From NCBI GenBank assembly GCA_003647035.1, contig QMMB01000052.1, forward strand, positions 1 through 11,288: DNA of 11,288 nt. The letters run 5' to 3'. The notes beneath the pieces were generated by a model. It saw only the letters and a list, made by a program, of their open reading frames with translations, searched no databases and had not been told where the DNA came from. Position 1 is the stretch's first letter; each line of letters starts with the position of its first letter. The DNA is from Deltaproteobacteria bacterium. GTDB taxonomy: Bacteria; Myxococcota_A; Polyangia; Polyangiales; Houyiibacteriaceae. The position numbers were made by a program, and so were the translations under genes. Positions 4,882-11,258 of this stretch are shown here, in pieces.

Positions 4882-7272
4882 TTACCCTACCGCGCGTTGT
4901 TCCAAGCCGTGGCGGCGAAGTTTGTCGAGGAACGTCGTGCGCTTCAACCCCAGCATGCGTGCGGCCTCGCTCTTGTTGCCCCCGGACCGAAGGAGAGCTC
5001 GCTCGAGCAGTCGACGCTCGACCTCGACGTAGGTGCCACTCAATGACTCCCCTTCATGGGCGGCTGGCCACGCCAGTGGAGGCAAGTCGTTGACGGCGAT
5101 CGTCTTTGCGGAGGCTTCGGCGACTGCAAGCTCGATCACCAGCTCGAGCTCCGCAACGTCGCCGGGCCAGTCGTGGTCGACCAAGGCCTCCATGGCGCGC
5201 TGCTCGATGCCCACGGGGTCACGCGCCAGGACGCGGCACGCCCGGTCGATCGCGAGCAGGACAAGCGAGGGAACATCTTCACGTCGTTCACGGAGCGACG
5301 GGATCGTCAAACCGGGCCCGGACAAAGAGTTGGCCAGGTTCGGGTCGAGCGCGCCGCGGCGCTGCAACTCGCCCATCGGCGCGCGGGAAGTCGCGATCAT
5401 CCGAGGCCGCATGGACGGAGAAACTGTGCAGTCGTCCGGGCCCGTCCCATCCTCTGCCAGCGCTTGTGCAAGGCGCGCCTGAGCGGGCTTGGGCAAGGCC
5501 GGCAGATCACGCAGGAGCAACGTACCGCCGGCGGCGGATTGAAACCAACCCGTGCGGCGCTCGGCCTCCGAGCCGAAGAGCAGGCTCATCACTTGATCCA
5601 AAGGCGCCGCCGAACAATCCGCTACGACGAACGGCGACTCCCATCGTGGCCCGCGGTCGTGGATGAAGCGCGACACCGGCAACACCGGCGAGCCCGCGGG
5701 CGCAATCAAGAGGACGGGGTCGTTCACCCGGGCCAGCTCGATAGCACGCGTCTGAACGCGCCTCATCGACTGACTGTACGCAACGTGCAGGGTCTGATCT
5801 TCAGCAAGCCCGCGGCCTAGTACGTCGCACTGCCCTCGAAGCTGCTCGAGCTCTCCTTCGAGCATCGTGATTCGGTCTTCGGCGTCCCTCCTCAAGGAAG
5901 AGAGGCGATGAATCTGTGTGTCGGCCCGGCGTTGAGCGAGTGCCGACGCGAGTGCACCGCCGAGCGAATCCCCCAAGCGGCCAAGCTCTTCGAGCTCGAC
6001 GCGCGAGAGCGTTCCGGACGAACCGATCGAGGGCAAGAACAGCAACCCCTCGATGTGCTCGAGGTGGACACACGGGAGCACGCACCCGATCGACCGGCTC
6101 TGCATCGCGCTCAGCGCCTCCCGAACGGACGGCTCCCGAACCACCCTGTCCCGAAGGCTCCCGAGGTCGAGAATGCTGTGATGATCATTGGCGAACAGGA
6201 GCCGCGTGACGGCATCGGGGGCCTCCCCGGTCCTGACATTCGCGCGATCCCCAACATCCAGCCGAACCCGAAGCGGAGGCTCCAACGTGTAAAGCTCGGA
6301 CGAGCCATTGGCGCTCTCGAACGCCCTCTTCAGCGGCACGAGAACCCCCGAAGCGATGTCCTCGAGCGTGGCGCCACCAACCAGGCTGAGCCTCGCTACT
6401 TCGGCAGCATCCACAAGGTGGCCGGACGTGCTCCAGACCGCGCGGGTCGAGAGCCTTCGCGCAAGCGAGAACGACACCCACCAAAGAACGCCGGATCCGA
6501 GCGCGAGGGCGCCTAGCTGCCAACGCCCGAGCGGAGCCTCCGGCACGAACACATAAGTCGCAACGAAGCACACCGCGCATGCCGCGATCGCCGGAACACC
6601 GACACTGCGCAACGAGCGCCATCGCGGATCGATCCAAGCGAGGTGCCCGAGCCAAAGCAACGAGGCAACGGCGAACTCGACGGACGTCGCCAGCGAACCC
6701 GCGAATGGGCCGAGCCACGCATATGCCAGCCCGACAGCCAAGCTGACGAGCGCAATGCCCGACAGCGCGCCCTCGACCGCGTGACCTCTCCCAGCAAGCA
6801 CAATTTGATGGAGCGCCCCCGTCGCCAGGATACCCATCACTACGACAACGCCGAACGTCGACCCGGGAAGGAGGCCCTCTTGCGCCAAGCCGGCACCGAG
6901 GAGCGCCGCCAAGGCAAAACCGGCGAGAGCGCCGGCCCGAACGAGCTTGCTCGTATTGCGTGGCAGAACGAGGTCGAGCATCACCAGGGCGACGATCAGC
7001 CACGCGATGTCATGGGCACGGCCGAGGACGGGCGATGCGGTGCGAGCGGAAGCCAGGGCGACTGCCAAGCTCACGCCCATCACCGCCAGCCTCGACGCAC
7101 CGCGGGCGTTGGGTCGCACACCCAGCGCGGCGAGCGGGGTCAGGGAAAGCGCCAACGACAGCAGGGCGACGAACCACTCGGGGGACGTGGCGGTGGTCGA
7201 AGAAGCCCGCGCGGCCAGAACATAGAGAACGGACGCAGGACCCAGTATTGTGAGAAGCCTCGGGATTCGCAC
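4882..7272 (-). CDS. Membrane-anchored Fis-type regulator with degenerate sigma-54-activator AAA+ domain
   Basis: The 796-residue protein has about ten hydrophobic segments in residues 5-270, then a GAF-like sensor domain (285-450) and a short coiled coil (about 452-485). A domain with the layout of a sigma-54 enhancer-binding AAA+ module (about 498-735) and a C-terminal Fis-type helix-turn-helix (GGNKSEAARMLGLKRTTF, 764-781) follow. The AAA+ part is recognisable from AGGTLLLRDLPAL, RMIATSR, IPSLRERREDVPSL and DHDWPGDVAELE. However, the Walker A lysine is missing (IAPAGSPVLP), Walker B acids are changed (LLLRD instead of LFLDE), the GAFTGA loop is absent (GSEAERRTGWF), the arginine-finger segment is altered (LDPNLANSL) and sensor II Arg is Ala (GDVAEL). 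It probably binds DNA but is unlikely to hydrolyse ATP or open sigma-54 promoters. The start is GTG 7272, 36 bases after the preceding gene, with no clear ribosome site. Membrane sensing by this protein is an inference. Confidence 0.85.
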   Translation of the reverse strand: MRIPRLLTILGPASVLYVLAARASSTTATSPEWFVALLSLALSLTPLAALGVRPNARGASRLAVMGVSLAVALASARTASPVLGRAHDIAWLIVALVMLDLVLPRNTSKLVRAGALAGFALAALLGAGLAQEGLLPGSTFGVVVVMGILATGALHQIVLAGRGHAVEGALSGIALVSLAVGLAYAWLGPFAGSLATSVEFAVASLLWLGHLAWIDPRWRSLRSVGVPAIAACAVCFVATYVFVPEAPLGRWQLGALALGSGVLWWVSFSLARRLSTRAVWSTSGHLVDAAEVARLSLVGGATLEDIASGVLVPLKRAFESANGSSELYTLEPPLRVRLDVGDRANVRTGEAPDAVTRLLFANDHHSILDLGSLRDRVVREPSVREALSAMQSRSIGCVLPCVHLEHIEGLLFLPSIGSSGTLSRVELEELGRLGDSLGGALASALAQRRADTQIHRLSSLRRDAEDRITMLEGELEQLRGQCDVLGRGLAEDQTLHVAYSQSMRRVQTRAIELARVNDPVLLIAPAGSPVLPVSRFIHDRGPRWESPFVVADCSAAPLDQVMSLLFGSEAERRTGWFQSAAGGTLLLRDLPALPKPAQARLAQALAEDGTGPDDCTVSPSMRPRMIATSRAPMGELQRRGALDPNLANSLSGPGLTIPSLRERREDVPSLVLLAIDRACRVLARDPVGIEQRAMEALVDHDWPGDVAELELVIELAVAEASAKTIAVNDLPPLAWPAAHEGESLSGTYVEVERRLLERALLRSGGNKSEAARMLGLKRTTFLDKLRRHGLEQRAVG

Positions 7273-7308
7273 GATTCGAGCTCGTTGATTCGACGGGGCC
7301 GGAGTCTA

Positions 7309-9342
7309 TCACTGGCGGTGCGCATGACCAGAGCCGTCGGACCCCCGCTCGACGACCATGCGAAAACCGACGCGCCGCCACCAACCTCGGTACTTCTGCT
7401 GTGCGGCCTCGCGCTCTTTCTTCGAGAGCCCCGGCCCGTAGCCGAAGTATTCCTGTGTGAGGTGCTTGAGCTCGTCGCCGGCGCGCCGCCGCAGTCGTTC
7501 GTCCGGGTGCATCAGCCCGTCGATCAGCCATTCCACCCGATGCTGCCCGCTGTGCCTGTCGGACCACGCGGTCCACTTCTTCTTGTGGGTACCGAAATCT
7601 TGGCAACTCAGGCGCACTAAGCTCGCGTGGGAAGCGCGAATCACGTCGATCTCTGGGCTTTCGAGCAACGAAACGAAGAAGTCGAACGATTCGGCGTCGC
7701 GCAGCCTCCCGAGCGCTTCGATCGAGGTCACCTGGAGATGGAGTCTTCGGCCATCGCGTGCCGAGGCTCGTAGCCGCTCGATCAGCTGCATGAACTCGAC
7801 CTCGCACGCATAGAGGACACTCAAGGCACGGTACGCAGCGCTGCGAGCGCCGGGATCTGAATCGAACAAACGGCGACCAACGGGTTGCACGAGGTCGGGA
7901 TGCACGAACTCGGACGCTAGAACGGTGGCGTAGTATCGCGTATCGGGGTTCTGCGCGTCGAGGAGGGGAGTCAGGTACGGGACCGAGCGCTGCCCAAAGG
8001 CGACGAATGTTCGAGCGATCGGCGACACGTCCCTGCCTGCTGGAATCCGCGCGTGAGGCTCGTTGCGATCAAACCACAGCGTGCCCGGAAACTCGCGGGC
8101 CAGGGCTGGAAGCGCGACCTCACCCACCGCGAGCACAGGTAGGACCAGGATTTCGTCTTCAGGGCCGGCATCGCGGAGCGCCGCGACCAACTCCTCGACA
8201 TCGTCGCCGACGTCGACGATGACGCTGGGCAGCGAGCCCTCGGACGTGCCGGGCGGAGGTGCGGGCGCCCATCGTCGTTCGGCCGGTTCGTGTTCGGCAT
8301 GGGGCGGCGCGGAGATAGGGCTCTGCGGACTGAGGGACACGACGTCGTGTGTGATCGCGCTTCCGTCGTTGTCGCGCCGCGGGTCAGGGGGCACCGAGCG
8401 CTTGCGCTGAGTCGAAGGTGAAGGAGCGGGCGCCGGCTGCCATCCGGGAGTGGACTCGCGAGGCGCGGGGGCGGGTTGCCAGTCAGAGATCGGCTCGCGC
8501 TGAGGGGGCGGGGACGAAGGAACTCTCCGTCCTGCCGGTCGCGAAGCCTTCGGTTGCGCGGATGGCCGTCCCAACACCTCTGGGGGGCGAGGCGGGAGAC
8601 TATACCGGCTCGCGCTGGTGAAACCCGACTGAGGCTCCGAGCGCTTGTGCCGAGGCGTCGCCGGATCGGAGTCTCGAAACGTCCCCACAGGAACCGAGGA
8701 GCCGATCTGAGGCAGCACCGCCGGCGGGGGTTCCGTGTCGGCCATGCCCACAGGCGCGGGGATGGAGGACTCGACGCGGGGATACGAGCCGGAGACCTCC
8801 TCGCTCGGAGGGAGTGAGCTGCGCTTCCCGACCCCTTCGAAGGGTGCGACGTAGGGAATCGAGCCCGCGTCCGATGCCTCGAGGCGGCCGTTGAGGTGAC
8901 GCATCCGAGCGGTCATCTCGATGTCATAGTGACGAGCCAGGCCCGCCTCCACGCGCACGGAACAAACGACACGCTGCACAGGGTCGATGCCCAGCTCGAA
9001 AGAGATCTCCCGGAGGGTGGCTTCCGGTAGCGGCCCGTCGACCGCAAGCACCACGGCGTCTTCGGTGCGTGCCACCGGAATCAAACGGTGCCGGACTGCG
9101 AACTCCCTGGGCAGGACGCGGACGGTGCTGATCGGCGTTCGCATCACTTCGTCGCGCGTTGCCGGCAAAAGCCCATACACGGCCGCGCAGTAGGCGTTCA
9201 TCTCGTTTTCGCGCAAGAAGTCGAGCTCGAGCAGCACGGTGTCGAGGTTGCCACCACGCATGACCTGCTCCTGGATTGCCTCCTGGACTCGATCCACGGG
9301 GATCATCTTGTCGCGAACCAAGAGCGAGGCGAGAACAGACAT
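7309..9342 (-). CDS. MshEN/GspE-N-like domain, Pro/Ser-rich linker and HEAT-like domain fusion protein
   Basis: Starting at ATG 9342, the 677-residue protein has three parts. Residues 1-145 resemble the N-terminal domain of type II secretion/pilus ATPases (GspE/MshEN), with two helical motifs, LASLLVRDKMIPVDRVQEAI and LLELDFLRENEMNAYCAAVYGL, and an alpha/beta subdomain (PISTVRVLPREFAVRHRLIPV). Residues 155-372 are Pro/Ser/Arg-rich and disordered, with a 13-residue tandem repeat containing WQPAPAP. Residues 374-661 are a HEAT-like domain paralogous to the 345-residue protein in this window. No ATPase domain follows the MshEN part. The c-di-GMP motif (RLG...G) is largely lost: VLA and LD replace the expected residues. 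An upstream in-frame TTG at 9348 lies inside a hairpin and is less likely the start. The gene follows rsmE by 36 bases and precedes the membrane regulator by 36, so it is probably co-transcribed with both. Function unknown; a docking protein for a secretion or motility machine is one guess. Confidence 0.8.
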   Translation of the reverse strand: MSVLASLLVRDKMIPVDRVQEAIQEQVMRGGNLDTVLLELDFLRENEMNAYCAAVYGLLPATRDEVMRTPISTVRVLPREFAVRHRLIPVARTEDAVVLAVDGPLPEATLREISFELGIDPVQRVVCSVRVEAGLARHYDIEMTARMRHLNGRLEASDAGSIPYVAPFEGVGKRSSLPPSEEVSGSYPRVESSIPAPVGMADTEPPPAVLPQIGSSVPVGTFRDSDPATPRHKRSEPQSGFTSASRYSLPPRPPEVLGRPSAQPKASRPAGRRVPSSPPPQREPISDWQPAPAPRESTPGWQPAPAPSPSTQRKRSVPPDPRRDNDGSAITHDVVSLSPQSPISAPPHAEHEPAERRWAPAPPPGTSEGSLPSVIVDVGDDVEELVAALRDAGPEDEILVLPVLAVGEVALPALAREFPGTLWFDRNEPHARIPAGRDVSPIARTFVAFGQRSVPYLTPLLDAQNPDTRYYATVLASEFVHPDLVQPVGRRLFDSDPGARSAAYRALSVLYACEVEFMQLIERLRASARDGRRLHLQVTSIEALGRLRDAESFDFFVSLLESPEIDVIRASHASLVRLSCQDFGTHKKKWTAWSDRHSGQHRVEWLIDGLMHPDERLRRRAGDELKHLTQEYFGYGPGLSKKEREAAQQKYRGWWRRVGFRMVVERGSDGSGHAHRQ
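8422..8499 (-). repeat. Two tandem copies of a 39-base (13-residue) unit in the linker
   Basis: On the minus strand the unit encodes REPISDWQPAPAP followed at once by RESTPGWQPAPAP; nine of thirteen residues agree. A related WAPAPPP occurs about 50 residues further on. The tryptophan-containing Ala-Pro repeats lie in the disordered linker of the MshEN fusion protein and may be an interaction motif or a spacer grown by duplication. Confidence 0.7.
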
Positions 9343-9367
9343 GCCCAACGCAATGGTGGCGTTGGGC
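9343..9367 (-). promoter_or_regulatory. 9-bp hairpin ending at the start codon of the MshEN fusion gene
   Basis: On the minus strand GCCCAACGC, a seven-base loop and GCGTTGGGC form a perfect nine-base-pair stem, and the ATG (9342-9340) follows with no gap. The stem covers the place where a Shine-Dalgarno would lie, and none is visible. No T-tract follows, so it is not an intrinsic terminator of rsmE. It could control translation of the downstream gene relative to prmA-rsmE, be an RNA-processing site, or be a DNA operator. Confidence 0.55.
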
Positions 9368-9378
9368 CCATCGGTGTG

Positions 9379-10110
9379 TCAACGAGCTTGTCGGCCCGGG
9401 TCGAGCCGGTCCCGCACGAGGGTGAGGGCGGCAGATACGGCGGTCTCAACCCGCAGCACCCAGGTTCCTAGGCCGGCGACGGAAAACCCGGCCTCTTCGA
9501 ACATTCCGACCTCGGCGGCGGTGAAGCCCCCCTCGGGCCCAATGGCACACCATACTTGTTCAGGGGTACCAACGAAGGCCAGCGCTCCCCGCGACCGCGC
9601 CCCGAACAGAACCCCGGCCGCCCCCTTGGGTATCTGCTCCAAGCAGGTGGCGTACGGTTGGGGGCCATGCACGACGGGCACGTCGTTTCGCTCGCACTGC
9701 GCGGCTGCCTCACTAGCGATCCGTGTCAATCGATCGAGCCGCGACCGTGCACGCTCCGGGTCCCAACGGGGAATGGTTCGCTCCGTGTACATGAGTGCCA
9801 CTTCGTCCACGCCGAGTTCCGTAGCCATGCGTACGCAATCGTCGAGCTTGGACCCTTTCGGAATCGCGAGCATCAACACGACGCGCGCGCGCTCCATCTC
9901 GGCAACCACCGGCGTCCGTACTTGGCATACCACCTGCTCGCCTAGAGTTTCGATCTTCGCCCCTGCGGCGCGGCCCCTGCCGTCAAAGAGCACGACCTCA
10001 TCGCCTGCGCGAAGGCGCCATACGCGAACATGGCGGCTCGCGGCCTCTGCGAGGGTAACCGTCCCAGCCACATCGGGCAGATCGGGCACGTAGAGTCTGC
10101 GAACCGTCAT
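9379..10110 (-). CDS. rsmE: 16S rRNA (uracil-1498-N3)-methyltransferase RsmE
   Basis: Starting at ATG 10110, the 243-residue protein begins MTVRRLYVPDLPD, as expected for RsmE, with an N-terminal PUA-like part (ASRHVRVWRLRAGDEVVLFDG). A SPOUT methyltransferase part follows: ATELGVDEV, EAAAQCERND (134-143), IGPEGGFTAAEV (190-201) and the knot motif LGTWVLRVETA (214-224). The usual motif is LGxRILRxETA; a Trp replaces the first Arg here. The enzyme methylates N3 of U1498 in 16S rRNA, in the decoding region. The open frame extends 17 codons further upstream, but that part lies inside prmA, shows no homology, and the ATG at 10110 overlaps the prmA stop by four bases (ATGA), with GGAG just before it. 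prmA-rsmE is a pairing seen in many bacteria, which supports both calls. Confidence 0.95.
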   Translation of the reverse strand: MTVRRLYVPDLPDVAGTVTLAEAASRHVRVWRLRAGDEVVLFDGRGRAAGAKIETLGEQVVCQVRTPVVAEMERARVVLMLAIPKGSKLDDCVRMATELGVDEVALMYTERTIPRWDPERARSRLDRLTRIASEAAAQCERNDVPVVHGPQPYATCLEQIPKGAAGVLFGARSRGALAFVGTPEQVWCAIGPEGGFTAAEVGMFEEAGFSVAGLGTWVLRVETAVSAALTLVRDRLDPGRQAR

Positions 10111-10967
10111 GACTCCGCCAGCCTCAGGAGACAGGCGCACCACTCGCCTTCTTCGACACACTCCTCGGGGCGCAGCGGAGCATACGCAGCGAGCAGCTCA
10201 TCCCGCTCCACCCGGAGAATCCCGCTCAGCACGAGCAAGCCCGCCGGTGCGATGCGGGCCAGGAGCAAATCGGCCATGCCGAGCAGGACCCGCGTTTCAA
10301 TGTTCGCGAGGACGATGTCATAGGCGCCATCTATTTCTCCGAGGCTGCGGGAAGAGGCATCCATACGAGACGCCACACCGTTGAGCTCGGCGTTGCGACG
10401 GGCAACGACGCAAGCGTCTTCGTCGATGTCGACCGCGACGGCGGCCGCCGCCCCGAGAAGGAGCGCCGCGATCGACAGCACCCCGCTACCGCAACCCACA
10501 TCAAGCACCCGCTCGTCACCGGTAACGTGCTGATCGAGCAGCTGCAACACGAGTCGCGTCGTTTCGTGGTCGCCACTTCCGAATGCGTTCTCTGGGTCGA
10601 TCGTCAACACCACGTCGTCGGGCTCGTTCTGCGCCTTCTCCCACGACGGGTGCAGCAAGAGACGTCTCCCGATGCGCTGTGCACTGAAGCCGCGCCGCCA
10701 TTCGACCGCCCAGTCTTCATGCGGAAGATAGATGATCTCGGCCTCGTGTTCTTCGCGGATCTCCTTCAACGCGTGCCGCGCGGTGGTCTCGTCGGCAAAC
10801 GCCGCGACGACGACGACCCGCCCCGGCGCCGGGCCGCGCACCAAAGTGGTCTCGTCGCGTTCTTCGAGACCGATCGCACCGAGCTCCCACAATGTCAGTT
10901 GCGCGAACTCGAGTTGATCGCTTCGAACCCGGACCGTGACGAACGGATGGCGGCGCGCGTCGGACAT
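10107..10967 (-). CDS. prmA: Ribosomal protein L11 methyltransferase PrmA
   Basis: From ATG 10967 the protein is 286 residues, normal for PrmA. The N-terminal L11-recognition domain is about residues 1-60 (MSDARRHPFVTVRVR). EDWAVEWRRGF (84-94), the PrmA signature DPENAFGSGDHETTRL (124-139), the SAM-binding motif VLDVGCGSGVLSIAALLLGA (154-173), the acidic ribose-binding VDID (179-182), the substrate loop ANIETRVLL (221-229) and LSGIL (247-251) follow. It trimethylates ribosomal protein L11 using S-adenosylmethionine. The open frame extends 71 codons upstream, but that segment overlaps a small membrane protein gene and has no PrmA features. The ATG shares one base with that gene's TGA stop (TGATG) and has no Shine-Dalgarno, which suggests translational coupling. 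Confidence 0.95.
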   Translation of the reverse strand: MSDARRHPFVTVRVRSDQLEFAQLTLWELGAIGLEERDETTLVRGPAPGRVVVVAAFADETTARHALKEIREEHEAEIIYLPHEDWAVEWRRGFSAQRIGRRLLLHPSWEKAQNEPDDVVLTIDPENAFGSGDHETTRLVLQLLDQHVTGDERVLDVGCGSGVLSIAALLLGAAAAVAVDIDEDACVVARRNAELNGVASRMDASSRSLGEIDGAYDIVLANIETRVLLGMADLLLARIAPAGLLVLSGILRVERDELLAAYAPLRPEECVEEGEWCACLLRLAES

Positions 10968-11203
10968 CAAACGTCGACCATGCGCGCGGAGAGATAGATC
11001 ACGAGGAACAAAATCCAGGTGATTGGGCCCAGGCGATTGCCTCCGCGCCATGCGACGATTGGCGTGAAGACCGGCACGAGAAACCCTAGGTAACGCCACT
11101 GCGCAGCCAAGGGACCGGCGAGCACACGCCAAGCCATCACGAGGTGCGTGAACAGAAGCGCGGCGCCAGAAAGAGCCCAAAGCGCGAGCAACCAGAGTTC
11201 CAC
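10967..11203 (-). CDS. Small membrane protein of unknown function, first gene of the prmA block
   Basis: A 78-residue protein starts with GTG at 11203. Three hydrophobic segments (about 3-23, 36-52 and 59-73) are separated by short loops with positively charged residues (AWRVLAG, AWRGGNR), so it is probably an inner-membrane protein with three helices. I do not recognise a family. Its TGA stop shares one base with the prmA ATG, so prmA translation probably depends on it. No good Shine-Dalgarno precedes the GTG. TAGAAG (revcomp of 11210-11215) lies exactly six bases upstream and could be a -10 element for a leaderless transcript. The length, coupling and clear membrane pattern make it a likely real gene. 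The alternative is that the longer PrmA frame through this segment is used, which I consider unlikely. Confidence 0.65.
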   Translation of the reverse strand: MELWLLALWALSGAALLFTHLVMAWRVLAGPLAAQWRYLGFLVPVFTPIVAWRGGNRLGPITWILFLVIYLSARMVDV

Positions 11204-11223
11204 ACCCCGCTTCTAGCCTATTG

Positions 11224-11238
11224 TGGGGAGTCTCCCCA
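11224..11238. repeat. Short inverted repeat upstream of the small membrane protein gene
   Basis: TGGGGAG and CTCCCCA flank a single T, a seven-base-pair inverted repeat. No T-tract follows on either strand, so it is not an intrinsic terminator. It lies 20 bases upstream of the GTG at 11203, in the region where a promoter of the minus-strand block would be, and could be an operator. Confidence 0.45.
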
Positions 11239-11258
11239 GTCGAAAGGAGAGATCACCA

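Noticed and set aside
5056..5820. A 254-codon plus-strand frame, and a similar one at 5908-6516
   Set aside because: Both are antisense to the regulator gene, rich in Arg/Gln/Gly and have no credible ribosome site or motif.
6643..7620. A 325-codon open frame on the plus strand
   Set aside because: It is antisense to the membrane part of the regulator gene and the end of the MshEN fusion gene. Its product is dominated by Arg, Gln, Glu, Gly and His without any motif, the usual result of reading a hydrophobic high-GC gene backwards.
7010..7807. A 265-codon minus-strand frame overlapping two genes
   Set aside because: It spans the junction of the MshEN fusion and regulator genes in another frame. 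Both flanking genes have recognisable domains right up to their ends.
9343..9348. TTG at 9348 as start of the MshEN fusion gene
   Set aside because: It adds only two residues, lies inside the hairpin arm and has no ribosome site. The ATG at 9342 begins right at the domain.
9343..9367. Intrinsic terminator of rsmE
   Set aside because: The stem is good but no T-tract follows on the minus strand, and the ATG of the next gene follows directly.
9239..10093. A 284-codon open frame on the plus strand
   Set aside because: It is antisense to rsmE, whose motifs are unmistakable. The product is Ser/Thr/Arg-rich low complexity, with no family match.
11224..11238. Intrinsic terminator of a gene from the right edge
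   Set aside because: The stem is short and no T-run follows on either strand.
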